From assembly GCA_033762075.1 (NCBI GenBank), contig JANRLY010000009.1, forward strand, positions 1 to 45,482: DNA of 45,482 nt, written 5' to 3'. Within the stretch, counting starts at the first letter, position 1. Each line of letters begins with the position of its first letter. Below the pieces are notes generated by a model. It was not told the origin of the DNA, ran no database searches, and saw only the letters and a list, made by a program, of their open reading frames with translations. A program made the translations under genes and the position numbers. Below are positions 1-8,251 of the stretch, piece after piece. Origin of the DNA: VFKI01 sp033762075. Lineage in GTDB: Bacteria > Pseudomonadota > Gammaproteobacteria > DSM-16500.

Positions 1-162
1 GTCCCCCGTATTATGCGGGGTATCTATAAAATCCCAACCTAAATTTTTGACACTGTATCCCGCCAATAAAGCGCGGGACGACGGCAATGAATAGAAAAAT
101 GCGGGATGGCGGTGATGAAAGGAAAAGTGCGGGGCAACAGCGGTAAATAGTATTTTATTAAC
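1..162. repeat. Intergenic GC-rich repeat cluster with three 28-nt tandem units
   Basis: No gene is seen here. Three degenerate 28-nt units lie head to tail at 73-100, 101-128 and 129-156. Each begins GCGGG and the first two share the pattern GCGGGAYGRCGG followed by an A-rich tail. A short GC-rich inverted pair (CCCCG at 3-7, CGGGG at 16-20) precedes them. Similar pieces occur at about 5190-5215 and 3389-3415, again just past the 3' ends of minus-strand genes, so this looks like a dispersed REP-type repeat family. A role in transcript ends is only inference. Confidence 0.6.
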
Positions 163-1554
163 TCAGCGCGTCCTCGGATCAAATCCATACTGTTGTAACA
201 ACCGCATAAACCGTTGCCCTTCGAAACCCGTATCTTCGAAGGCATAGGAACGTGCATAATTTTTTAAGACATAATCACATTCTGAATATTTAAGTGTCTC
301 AATGATTCGTCCAGCGCGTTCATTTTCTCGATGCGTGCCGCCCGTGCAGCACTGGAATAAAATCGCCGCTAAAATTTCTGCTGTGCAAGCGCGTCTTAGT
401 AAACTTCCTGATTCGAAACGTTGTACGCAAAATTGTAAAGCACGGTCTTTGTTCCATTCACGCCATTCTTCAAAGTATTGTAATGCTTGTGATTTTAATG
501 CAGTATGATTTGCTCCATCACCATCCCATAACAATAAAAAAAATACCGCTGGAATACAGGCTTCTGCATTTGCCCACGAACAATTCCCACTAATTTGTGC
601 TGGTACTTTCATTTCAGTGATCGGTTGTAAATCTAAATACACGGGCAGTTGTTCGTTAACAGAATAAAAACTTTGTTGCGCATACATGAGTTGTTGAATA
701 AAGGATGAATTAAAACGTGCGAATTGACCGATGCGATAGACAACCACATTATCATATAAACGACTCTCAACGCGTCTATCACATTTTACCAACCATTCTC
801 TGTAACGAATAAATGTAACAGCGTGACCTTCATAGCTCACAGGAATAATCAAAGGATCTTCTGCTATCGATTGCTCAATAGTATCTTGAACAGTCGAACG
901 ATCAAAACTATATTGCTGATAGCGAATCAATTGTGCGGCACGATACATGGTATCAATTAATCTATTAGATAATGTTGCATACTGACGCAACCGTCTGGCT
1001 GCAAAATGATTTCTGAATTGTTGTAATGATTCTGCAATCATCGCTAAAGTCACTTCTGGCAAAAATCCCTCGAAGTCGACTTCAACAAACTGATTATCTG
1101 GTGAAATGATACTACCTACGCCCACTAATTCAAATAAATGTCCGAGCATTTTAGTATTAATAAAATCTTTAGCGAATTCTAAGTCTGCCCCTCGACTGAT
1201 TAATAATTTCTTAATTTTGTCGTGCTCACGTAATACCGGCATCGTCAACAATGGTTGGCCTGAAAGATTAAATGCATTCGGATCAGCTTTTTTATCTAAT
1301 AATAACTTTGCAATGTCAGTATTATTATTTTCAACTGCCCAATGCAACGCCGATGTGCCTAGCATATCTGTTAAATTGACTGCCGCGCCTTGATTTAAAA
1401 TAAGCTGCGTGATTTCGAGATCATTTGCAATCACGGCTTCGATTAATGGTGTAAATCCATATTCGTCAATGACATTCACTTCAGAGCCATAACGCAGCGC
1501 TTCTCGAACTTGAACAATATTTTTTTCTATGATGGCATCGGCAAGTGTTTGCAT
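163..1554 (-). CDS. Ankyrin-repeat protein with putative C-terminal cysteine-protease-like domain
   Basis: The 463-residue protein has no signal peptide. Residues 1-125 form about four ankyrin repeats, with recognisable cores such as YGFTPLIEAV (32-41) and SALHWAVENN (68-77). The rest matches no family I can name with certainty. It contains GHAVTF with His244, then CDR with Asp259, then QISGNCSWANAEA with Gln320 and Cys325. The order His-Asp-Gln-Cys, with Gln five residues before Cys, is that of clan CE peptidases (Ulp1/SseL/ChlaDUB type), which in intracellular bacteria often act as deubiquitinases. That function is inference; ankyrin repeats suggest binding of a host protein. The gene lies 8 nt after the charged-protein gene at 1563-2063 and is probably cotranscribed with it. 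The ATG at 1554 has only a weak ribosome site (AAGA). Confidence 0.75.
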   Translation of the reverse strand: MQTLADAIIEKNIVQVREALRYGSEVNVIDEYGFTPLIEAVIANDLEITQLILNQGAAVNLTDMLGTSALHWAVENNNTDIAKLLLDKKADPNAFNLSGQPLLTMPVLREHDKIKKLLISRGADLEFAKDFINTKMLGHLFELVGVGSIISPDNQFVEVDFEGFLPEVTLAMIAESLQQFRNHFAARRLRQYATLSNRLIDTMYRAAQLIRYQQYSFDRSTVQDTIEQSIAEDPLIIPVSYEGHAVTFIRYREWLVKCDRRVESRLYDNVVVYRIGQFARFNSSFIQQLMYAQQSFYSVNEQLPVYLDLQPITEMKVPAQISGNCSWANAEACIPAVFFLLLWDGDGANHTALKSQALQYFEEWREWNKDRALQFCVQRFESGSLLRRACTAEILAAILFQCCTGGTHRENERAGRIIETLKYSECDYVLKNYARSYAFEDTGFEGQRFMRLLQQYGFDPRTR

Positions 1555-1562
1555 AGAGATTC

Positions 1563-2063
1563 TTAAAATGGTCTGGGTTTGGGATTAAATTTAGGTTGGT
1601 TTTGTAACTGTAATTTATTTTGTAATTTATTTTCTAAACGATTTTCTAATTCGTTACGCTTATCATCATTGGTTTCTTGCACACTTTCATGCGGAGACAA
1701 TGTCATTTGTGGATCCATGCCACTGAATTGTGCGGTATTACTAATTGGATGTTTTTTGTATGGTGATTTGCGGCCCGCACCACCACTTTGCCCCAATCGT
1801 CTCGCAGTCGCAAGGTTCGCTGGGCCTTCTTTTTTTTCACAACGCTCAGCACGTAATTGACGTTGACGATCAACGCGCGCCTTATGCGCGTCTTGATGAA
1901 CACGCGCTAAACGGCGTAACTCAGCAGGAGAAAGCTGATCTTCGCGACGCACATCTTCAGTGGGCAAACGAAAACGAACTTTACCGCCCGTGCCTGATTG
2001 ACCAGACTCGCCGCCCTTTTCGTCTGAGGATTTTTTCTTGTCTAAATCATCATCTTTTTTCAT
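1563..2063 (-). CDS. Hypothetical highly charged, low-complexity protein
   Basis: I do not recognise this 166-residue protein. It opens with a Lys/Asp-rich stretch (KKDDDLDKKK) and continues with a Gly/Ser-rich linker. The middle is very Arg-rich (PAELRRLARVHQ and DRQRQLRAER). The C-terminal quarter is Asn/Gln/Lys-rich with a short heptad-like run (ENRLENKLQNKLQ), then a Pro-rich end. There is no membrane segment or signal peptide, and it is probably largely disordered. I chose the ATG at 2063; a TTG ten codons upstream has no ribosome site, though 2063 also has only a weak one. It precedes the ankyrin-protease gene by 8 nt, so the two are likely one transcript, and it might be a chaperone or partner of that protein (inference). 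Confidence 0.6.
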   Translation of the reverse strand: MKKDDDLDKKKSSDEKGGESGQSGTGGKVRFRLPTEDVRREDQLSPAELRRLARVHQDAHKARVDRQRQLRAERCEKKEGPANLATARRLGQSGGAGRKSPYKKHPISNTAQFSGMDPQMTLSPHESVQETNDDKRNELENRLENKLQNKLQLQNQPKFNPKPRPF

Positions 2064-2188
2064 ACTCGAGAATATACTATATTTTTTTAGCAATTGCTGC
2101 TGTTGACTTTGAAAATGAATTTCATATACTGCAGAATGTATTGAATAGATCCTGACTAAATGCTACACATTTTTCAGGATAACTTTCG

Positions 2189-2230
2189 TATTGTCTAAGC
2201 GTAATTTTAATATTTTACGCTTAGACAATA
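2189..2230. promoter_or_regulatory. Perfect 16-bp inverted repeat between divergent genes
   Basis: Arm TATTGTCTAAGCGTAA at 2189-2204 pairs perfectly with 2215-2230 across a 10-nt AT-only loop. It lies between the minus-strand gene starting at 2063 and the plus-strand gene starting at 2255, 24 bp before the latter. No T-run follows the stem, so a terminator is less likely than an operator or a 5'-leader hairpin for the downstream gene. The binding factor is unknown. Confidence 0.5.
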
Positions 2231-2254
2231 TTCACGTTAAATAAGGAAATAACC

Positions 2255-2698
2255 ATGTTCCAAAGACCAGCAGCTTACAATCCACGTCCTCACAACGACC
2301 CAACAGAAAGACTCATACGCTTAATGAATCAACACATTTTCATGACCACCGAATATGAGCTAGCAATGCAATATATTCGTGAAGGTGCTAATCCATTTGT
2401 GACGGATAGACATGGCCAGACAATGTATAATTTAATTGAACGAAATTATCCTTATATGGATCGAGATGTATGGCTCAGTGAATTAACATTAATAATGAAC
2501 CCAGCTCCGCAACCCTATGTACAACCGCAAGCTGTTTATGTCAGACCACAACCTTTTTTTGAACCGCCACCACCCCGACACCATGAGCCAAGGCCGCAGG
2601 CATTTTTTGATGCACCACCACCTTTTGATCAAAGACCGCAACCCTTTGATGCGGGTCCACCGCCGTTTGGTTCAAGACCTCCACCAAGAGGATGGTAA
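2255..2698 (+). CDS. Hypothetical protein with one ankyrin-like unit and a proline-rich tail
   Basis: The protein has 147 residues. The N-terminal part carries one ankyrin-like unit (about residues 33-65, including YIREGANPFVTDRHGQTMY). From about residue 83 it is dominated by Pro, Gln, Phe and Arg, with repeated PQPF, PPPF and RPPP motifs of the PxxP kind that bind SH3 or WW domains in eukaryotes. There is no signal peptide or TM segment. The ATG follows TAAGGAAATAACC, a good ribosome site. It is convergent with the gene at 2705-3211, with a 6-nt gap. Eukaryote-like repeats plus a Pro-rich tail suggest a secreted effector, but that is only inference. Confidence 0.65.
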   Translation: MFQRPAAYNPRPHNDPTERLIRLMNQHIFMTTEYELAMQYIREGANPFVTDRHGQTMYNLIERNYPYMDRDVWLSELTLIMNPAPQPYVQPQAVYVRPQPFFEPPPPRHHEPRPQAFFDAPPPFDQRPQPFDAGPPPFGSRPPPRGW

Positions 2699-2704
2699 AA
2701 AAAA

Positions 2705-3211
2705 TTATTTGCCGCGAAATCTTAGCAAGCTAAGCTTTTGCGGCTTATTTTCAATCGGAATCGGTAATTCATCATTGAGCATATCCCACTCTTCATCCAG
2801 TTCTAGTGATTGACTGGATCCACTTGAAAGATGATCACTTAAATTATCTTCATCCATTAATATATCTTCTGAGATGACAACTTCTTGAAGTTCAACTGTT
2901 GGGTTTACTGGCAATAAACTCTGTACACTGACAATGTGTGGTGTGGGCTCTGCATTTTTTTCGAGATCTTGCTCTGGTGAATCTGAATTTTCTTGTTGTG
3001 TATTATCCGACATCGCATCAATCAGCATATGAGTTGCATTGGTCAGTAATGTAGAAGCAGTTACCAAAATAAAACTGGCTGAAGCTGTGATTGGTTTACC
3101 CATATAATATGCGGCACAAAGCACGATCGTAGATAAACTTGTACCGATAAGTGCATCTTGCAGAAACATCCCAAAATAACCCCATAGACCATCCTGTAGT
3201 GAATCTGACAT
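2705..3211 (-). CDS. Hypothetical small membrane protein with acidic cytoplasmic tail
   Basis: I do not recognise this 168-residue protein. Residues 10-70 hold two hydrophobic segments (around IGTSLSTIVLCAAYYMG and ITASASFILVTASTLL). The remaining ~95 residues are soluble and strongly acidic, with many Glu, Asp and Ser (DILMDEDNLSDHL), ending in a short basic tail (LRFRGK). I set the start at the ATG at 3211 because AAGGAGG lies six nucleotides upstream of it; the longer reading frame begins further upstream without a ribosome site. Two TM hairpins with a long soluble tail resemble inclusion-membrane or effector proteins in overall layout, but there is no sequence evidence for that role. Confidence 0.6.
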   Translation of the reverse strand: MSDSLQDGLWGYFGMFLQDALIGTSLSTIVLCAAYYMGKPITASASFILVTASTLLTNATHMLIDAMSDNTQQENSDSPEQDLEKNAEPTPHIVSVQSLLPVNPTVELQEVVISEDILMDEDNLSDHLSSGSSQSLELDEEWDMLNDELPIPIENKPQKLSLLRFRGK

Positions 3212-3301
3212 AGCCATCCTCCTTGATGGTAATCCAAGCAACAAGCATAAACGGACTATGGGGGTTAGACAAGGGATGTAAATTGTAAGAAGTGTCATTC
3301 C

Positions 3302-3355
3302 CGCCCCTGCTTAAAGCACACAGGGGAAAACTCCGGCGTGCTTTAAGCAGGGGCG
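3302..3355. repeat. Long perfect hairpin, REP-like
   Basis: An 18-bp arm (CGCCCCTGCTTAAAGCAC, 3302-3319) pairs perfectly with 3338-3355 across an 18-nt loop. The flank GTCATTCCCG at 3295 resembles the repeat near the right end of the window. A related stem with a TTAAGCA core is found at 21018-21040. It probably belongs to a dispersed palindromic repeat family and may also stabilise or end the transcript of the upstream protease gene region. Confidence 0.6.
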
Positions 3356-3402
3356 AGAATAACCCAGTATGGACATTCTCCGCGATGACGGTGAAACAAT
3401 AA

Positions 3403-5037
3403 CTAACACTTCGTTGGATCGAGATCCACAGCTTTGAGCGCTGCATTCACTGCAGTAAGATCGTATTTCAAATCTTTTGCTGCTTTTACAACACCGCATG
3501 CAGCATCTTGGAATGTTGTAGTAGAAGTCCAATAATCTTGGTTAGCTTTTACCATGACATCAAATGCTTTGCGAGTTGTCCAATTTGCACTGGTCGATAA
3601 TAAATAGTAAGCACGATTAAAGACACCACTACTGAAGTGCACATCTAATCCTTCAAAATATTGGCTGGCTTTATCAATCGAACACCAATTACCTGGTTTT
3701 CTTCCTGGCGGACAATCCTTGGAAGGTTGATCCATGTAGCGAATGACTGCACCTTGTTTGACTGGAATTTCCCAACCTAATAACCAGCTGGATTTACCAT
3801 AAGCGTAAAATTCAGCAGCCATACTGGCCATGTCTGAGAAGGATTCGTTTAATCCACCGGATTGACCTTCGTATTGCAAATTAGAATGTTGCTCTGTAAA
3901 ACCATGACTAATTTCATGCGCGCCAACTGTCATCGAAACAAAAGGATAATATTGCGAACCATCGCCATTACCAAATGTCATCTGCTGACCATCCCAATAT
4001 GCATTATCTGACATCTGAGTATCATGTGTACGCATCACAAGTAACATCGGTTTACCATCTTTTGTGAGTGCTGGCACGTTATACCAATCGCGATACATTT
4101 TTTGAATGACATCTCCAATAAATAATGCATCGTTGTCTGGTGAAAATGCACCATTGCTTTTATTTAATGTGCCATCCCAGAATACTTTGTGTTTGCTATC
4201 AGGTCCCATACATTGGAATTGGCTGATTGCTTCAGCTTTATCAAGATCTTTGACAACGACGTCTTTATCTTGCAAAAAGCAAACCCCCTTACCTGGATCG
4301 CGTAAAACACGCAATGAAGTTAAATCAGCTTTTAATCCATCGTAAGTAAATTTCCCTGTTTTAGGATTACCACCATATCCACCGCCATCTGCTGACACCA
4401 AAATCGTTTGGACATTATCCCATTGTTTGTAAACTTCGCCCGTGATGGCATCAATAATAAATTTCGGCATCGCTAAACGACCACGTTCATTTTTTGTATT
4501 AAAGCTGACAAGCCAAGCCCAGTGTGCTTTATTAGATGAATCAACAAAAACCATGGCGATTGTTTTGGATTCGCTTGCTGAAGTACTTTTATTTATTTTA
4601 CTCGAATAATTTTTAATCGCTGATTTCAATGCACGATCAGCGCTTTCATTTGAAAATGCATTAGCAGGAGATGTCATAAGATCCGATTGTACGCCACGAT
4701 AAATCGTGCCATTCATTTGTGTTGTATTATCATTTGATGCTAAGAAACTTTTTAAATCACGCGGGCCATTTTTTGCAACGTGTAACACAGCATCTCCACC
4801 CCACACAGGATAACCACCTATCATTTGTTGAACACGAATATGCGCTGTTTGGTTTTGATCAAGGTGAACACTTAATTGTTTAAAACTAGATGAAGTTGCA
4901 TTGGCTGAAACACTTTCTCTTAGAACTGTGCGTAATGTTGATACCGGTTGGTGAGATAAATCAATTGGTGTTGCAGAAAATGCTGGTGATGATATCAAAA
5001 AAGTGAGTAACGAAATTCCAAATAATTTTCTTTTCAT
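3403..5037 (-). CDS. Secreted M4-family (thermolysin/pseudolysin-like) zinc metalloprotease, copy 1
   Basis: This is a 544-residue preproenzyme. A Sec signal peptide (MKRKLFGISLLTFL...AFSA) is followed by an FTP/PepSY-type inhibitory propeptide, about residues 25-200, with the conserved GYPVWGGDAVLHV. The catalytic domain carries the zinc site HEISH (374-378), the third zinc ligand Glu398 in GGLNESFSD, and the transition-state His467 in DVHFSSGVFNRA. All catalytic residues are present. Family knowledge predicts secreted broad-specificity endoproteolysis; ProA/Msp of Legionella and LasB of Pseudomonas are the well-known relatives. I set the start at the ATG at 5037, which has AAGGA eight bases upstream; the longer frame adds 12 residues ahead of the signal peptide. 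A second copy lies 178 bp upstream in the same orientation. Confidence 0.93.
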   Translation of the reverse strand: MKRKLFGISLLTFLISSPAFSATPIDLSHQPVSTLRTVLRESVSANATSSSFKQLSVHLDQNQTAHIRVQQMIGGYPVWGGDAVLHVAKNGPRDLKSFLASNDNTTQMNGTIYRGVQSDLMTSPANAFSNESADRALKSAIKNYSSKINKSTSASESKTIAMVFVDSSNKAHWAWLVSFNTKNERGRLAMPKFIIDAITGEVYKQWDNVQTILVSADGGGYGGNPKTGKFTYDGLKADLTSLRVLRDPGKGVCFLQDKDVVVKDLDKAEAISQFQCMGPDSKHKVFWDGTLNKSNGAFSPDNDALFIGDVIQKMYRDWYNVPALTKDGKPMLLVMRTHDTQMSDNAYWDGQQMTFGNGDGSQYYPFVSMTVGAHEISHGFTEQHSNLQYEGQSGGLNESFSDMASMAAEFYAYGKSSWLLGWEIPVKQGAVIRYMDQPSKDCPPGRKPGNWCSIDKASQYFEGLDVHFSSGVFNRAYYLLSTSANWTTRKAFDVMVKANQDYWTSTTTFQDAACGVVKAAKDLKYDLTAVNAALKAVDLDPTKC

Positions 5038-5173
5038 AATAAATATCCTTTTATAAAAAAATTGACGACCCATTCAAACACACTTTTTTATAAAAAAGAA
5101 TAGGTATTTTTGTGTTTTTAAATTTATTTTTAATAATTAAAAAGAAATAGAATTATCAAGTGGAAACTGAGCG

Positions 5174-5215
5174 GATCCCGCGAACACGTCGCGGGACGAT
5201 GGCGACAGAACAGTA
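5174..5215. repeat. GC-rich dispersed repeat between the two protease genes
   Basis: ATCCCGCGAACACGTCGCGGGA forms a hairpin (CCCGCG/CGCGGG, arms about 5178-5183 and 5190-5195). The right half, GCGGGACGATGGCGACAGAA, resembles the 28-nt units at 73-156. It lies at the 3' end of the upstream protease gene. The wider gap (5038-5215) also holds an AT-rich leader for the downstream copy, and I see no gene in it. Confidence 0.5.
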
Positions 5216-6856
5216 TTAACATTTACTCGGATCAAGAGCGACTGCTTTTAATGCAGCATTGACGGCAGTTAATGGATATTTCAAATCTTTTGCAGCTTTC
5301 TGAACACCGCATGCAGCCTCTTGGAATGTTGTAGTAGCAGTCCAATAATCTTGATTGGCCTTAACCATCACATCAAATGCTTTACGTACATTCCAATCTT
5401 TTGATGTTGCAAGCAAATAAAAAGCACGATTAAAAACACCGCTACTGTAATGCACATCTAAACCTTGATAATAATCACTCGCTTTATCAATAGAACATTG
5501 CTCGCCTGGTTGTGGATCAGGTTTACAATCTTTTGTTGGCTCATCCATAAAACGATTTGCAGCTCCGGTCTTTGGAACTTCCCAACCGTGTAACCAAGTT
5601 GTTTTACCGAAGACATAATATTCAGCAGCAGCGCCGGCCATATCCGAGAAAGATTCATTTAAGCCGCCTGATTGATCCGCATAAAGCAAACGTGAATGTT
5701 GTTCAGTAAATCCGTGACTGACTTCGTGCGCACCAATTGTCAGAGAAACAAAAGGATAATAATTGTCATTACCTGTACCAAATGTCATTTTGCCACTGTA
5801 CCAATACGCATTAGCCCCTGTTTGTTTATCTTGAACACGCATGACTAACACCATGGGTGAACCATCATCTTGTTTAAGTACAGGGACGTTGTACCATTCA
5901 CGGTATAATTTTTTAATGATATCACCAATGAATAATGCATCATTATCCGGCGAGTAAGCACCATTGCTTGCATGTAAAAGATTATTCCAGAAAATATTAT
6001 TGTGATTGGCATCAACTTTATCACAAGGATATTGTGTCACAACATTACCAGTGCCTTGTGAGGCATTTGCAACAATGACATCTTTATTTTGTAGATAACA
6101 CATGCTTTTTTCATTATCGCGAAAAATTTGTAATTTAGATAAATTTCCTGGTGCACCATCATAAATTAATTTACCTGTTTTAGGATTACCACCATAACCA
6201 CCGCCTTCTACTAAAACAGCATCTGTTTGCAAATCATTCCATTGTTTATACACTTCACCAGTCATAGCATCGATGATAAATGTTGGCACTGCCAATTCCC
6301 CTTGCGCTGTATCCGCACGAAAACGCACGAGCCAACTCCAATGTGCTTTATTTTGAGAGTCCAAAGCTACCATCGCCGTTGTCTTGCGATCACTGATGAC
6401 ATAATGATTGCCTGATTTTTCACTGAATTGCACAATTGCTTGTTTTAAAGCACGTTTAGCACTGTCGTTTGTAAATACTTTTTCGGGGGAATCAATGAGA
6501 TCGGATTGCAATCCATCGTAAACAATGCCATTCATTGTTGTTGCATTATCTGATGATAATAATGCAAAACTTTTCATTGTACCTGGAGGTTTATTTTGCG
6601 TGTGTATGACCGCATCTCCGCCCCACACAGGATAACCTGAAAACGTTTGTTGTACACGCACATGTGACATTTGATTTTGATCAACATGCACACTGAACTC
6701 TTTCAAATCTGGTTTAAAAGGTGTGGGTGTAGTTACTGCAGAAAACATAGCATGTAGTTTCGCGCGTTGTATATGTGAAAGATCAATGGGCGTTGCAGCA
6801 AATGCAGAAGGTATTGTTAATACAGTGAGCAATGAAAATCGACATAATACATTCAT
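5216..6856 (-). CDS. Secreted M4-family zinc metalloprotease, copy 2
   Basis: This 546-residue protein is a paralogue of the gene immediately downstream, alike over its whole length. The signal peptide ends ...IPSAFA, before ATPIDLSH, a mature start shared by both copies. The propeptide contains SGYPVWGGDAVIH. Catalytic residues are HEVSH (377-381), Glu401 in GGLNESFSD and His469 in DVHYSSGVFNRA. Differences are concentrated in the propeptide and in surface loops, for example the Cys-containing segment before the third zinc ligand's partner helix. The ATG at 6856 has AGAGGA upstream; the longer frame would put 20 hydrophilic residues before the signal sequence. Tandem duplication with divergence suggests different substrates or regulation (inference). 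Confidence 0.93.
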   Translation of the reverse strand: MNVLCRFSLLTVLTIPSAFAATPIDLSHIQRAKLHAMFSAVTTPTPFKPDLKEFSVHVDQNQMSHVRVQQTFSGYPVWGGDAVIHTQNKPPGTMKSFALLSSDNATTMNGIVYDGLQSDLIDSPEKVFTNDSAKRALKQAIVQFSEKSGNHYVISDRKTTAMVALDSQNKAHWSWLVRFRADTAQGELAVPTFIIDAMTGEVYKQWNDLQTDAVLVEGGGYGGNPKTGKLIYDGAPGNLSKLQIFRDNEKSMCYLQNKDVIVANASQGTGNVVTQYPCDKVDANHNNIFWNNLLHASNGAYSPDNDALFIGDIIKKLYREWYNVPVLKQDDGSPMVLVMRVQDKQTGANAYWYSGKMTFGTGNDNYYPFVSLTIGAHEVSHGFTEQHSRLLYADQSGGLNESFSDMAGAAAEYYVFGKTTWLHGWEVPKTGAANRFMDEPTKDCKPDPQPGEQCSIDKASDYYQGLDVHYSSGVFNRAFYLLATSKDWNVRKAFDVMVKANQDYWTATTTFQEAACGVQKAAKDLKYPLTAVNAALKAVALDPSKC

Positions 6857-6939
6857 AATTATTATCCTCTCTAAATGTTCGATTTCATTCAAGCACATTC
6901 TTTTACAAAAATACAATATCCTTTTTCAATTTTTTATAT

Positions 6940-8118
6940 TTATTTTGAAATTAAAGTTGCAGTGACTAATGTGCCGGATACATTAACTAATGTGCGCATC
7001 ATATCAATGATTTTATCCATACCCATGACCATCGCAAGACCTGTAAAAGGTAATCCCATGCTCGATAATACAACCATCGACATCACCACTGCAGAACCAG
7101 GAACACCTGCGGTACCAATCGTTGTAATTGTTGCAACGCAAGCAATCATTAAATATTGTTGCCAGCCCAACGAAATGTGAAACAGTGATGCAGTGAAAAT
7201 TGCAACAATCACAGGATAAATTGCACCGCATCCATCCATTTTTGCATTCGCACCGAGTGGTGCAACAAATGAAGCGGTTTGTTCTGGGACTTTTAAACGT
7301 TGAATAAGTGTTTCTAAGGTCACAGGTAACGTCGCTAGACTTGAAGAAGTCGTAAACGCTGTGAGCAATGCTGGCCATGCTTTGATAGCAAATTGTATGG
7401 GATTCACGCGTGCAAAAACTAACAATAAAATCCCGTAAATGAATAACTGAATAAAGCAGGCGAAATAAACATTTATAATAAATCGTGCAAAAGGCATGAG
7501 ATTTGCAAAGCCATAACGGTTTGTCACACTGGCAATAAAAACAAAAATACCAATGGGCGACAATCGAATCACCCAGCGTGTGATTTTCATCATGATTTTT
7601 GCTAATCCATCAAAGAATTCTTTGACACTGCCAGTCTCTTCGCCACCCATCATCAATGCTAAAGAAAATAAAACAGCAAATATGATGACAGGAATGACTT
7701 TACCGCGTGCCATTTGATCAACCAAATTGCCAGGGACCATATCTAAAAAAACTGCGCTCGCTGTTGGTAAATCTCGTAATGAAACAGGCGCCAAACCAGA
7801 ATTAAAATGATATCCAGGATCAAGCCAAAGTGATGTGAACAAACCTACAGTTGCTGCAATAGCTGCTGTGACTAAAAACCAAAATAACGTTCTCAAGCCT
7901 AAGCGGCGAATATGCGCAACAGTTTCGAGACGTGTAAAACTCGTGACGACCATCGTGAAAGTCACGGGTAATATAACCATTTCGAGTAATTGCAAAAAAG
8001 CTTTGCCAATTGGCTGTAAGGCATTCACCCAACTCGGTGCTGCCACTTCTCCAAATAAAGCCCCTAAGCCTAAAGCGATTAAGCATTGAATACCAAACCC
8101 CGGAAGTTTAAATTGCAT
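6940..8118 (-). CDS. Dicarboxylate/amino-acid:cation symporter (DAACS/GltP family)
   Basis: The 392-residue polytopic inner-membrane protein has the DAACS fold: eight TM helices and two hairpins, with the Ser-rich HP1 tip (TTSSSLATLPVTLE) and the TM7 region GANAKMDGCGAIYP. Family members take up glutamate, aspartate, C4-dicarboxylates or neutral amino acids with Na+ or H+; the substrate here cannot be read. In the usual NMDG motif of TM7 the Asn, which helps bind Na+, is replaced by Lys (KMDG), hinting at altered ion coupling. The gene stands alone between the proteases and the nuclease gene, and a Met start at 8118 has AAGAG upstream. Amino-acid import would complement the proteases (inference). 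Confidence 0.9.
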   Translation of the reverse strand: MQFKLPGFGIQCLIALGLGALFGEVAAPSWVNALQPIGKAFLQLLEMVILPVTFTMVVTSFTRLETVAHIRRLGLRTLFWFLVTAAIAATVGLFTSLWLDPGYHFNSGLAPVSLRDLPTASAVFLDMVPGNLVDQMARGKVIPVIIFAVLFSLALMMGGEETGSVKEFFDGLAKIMMKITRWVIRLSPIGIFVFIASVTNRYGFANLMPFARFIINVYFACFIQLFIYGILLLVFARVNPIQFAIKAWPALLTAFTTSSSLATLPVTLETLIQRLKVPEQTASFVAPLGANAKMDGCGAIYPVIVAIFTASLFHISLGWQQYLMIACVATITTIGTAGVPGSAVVMSMVVLSSMGLPFTGLAMVMGMDKIIDMMRTLVNVSGTLVTATLISK

Positions 8119-8201
8119 TGTCTGTGCTCTTATTTTAATGAACCTTCGACTCTAGCACATAAATAGCTGGGTTTGTAAAGGGAAACAATTAATATTCGAA
8201 G

Positions 8202-8223
8202 TGTAGGAGCGACTGGCGGTCGC
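8202..8223. repeat. REP-like hairpin
   Basis: TGTAGGAGCGACTGGCGGTCGC contains the stem GCGAC/GTCGC (8209-8213 with 8219-8223). The TGTAGGAGCGAC start is like the well-known gammaproteobacterial REP sequences. It lies downstream of the nuclease gene and upstream of the symporter, so it could affect the 3' end of the nuclease mRNA. I see no gene in 8119-8251. Confidence 0.5.
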
Positions 8224-8251
8224 CCAGAAGTTGGCAAAGGGGCAAAAAAAA

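Noticed and set aside
73..156. Possible small CRISPR array
   Set aside because: The units are directly adjacent with no spacers and are degenerate, with no cas gene near.
1745..2155. 136-codon plus-strand ORF opposite the charged-protein gene
   Set aside because: No ribosome site or recognisable domain; but as the minus-strand gene is itself unknown, this is less certain than the others.
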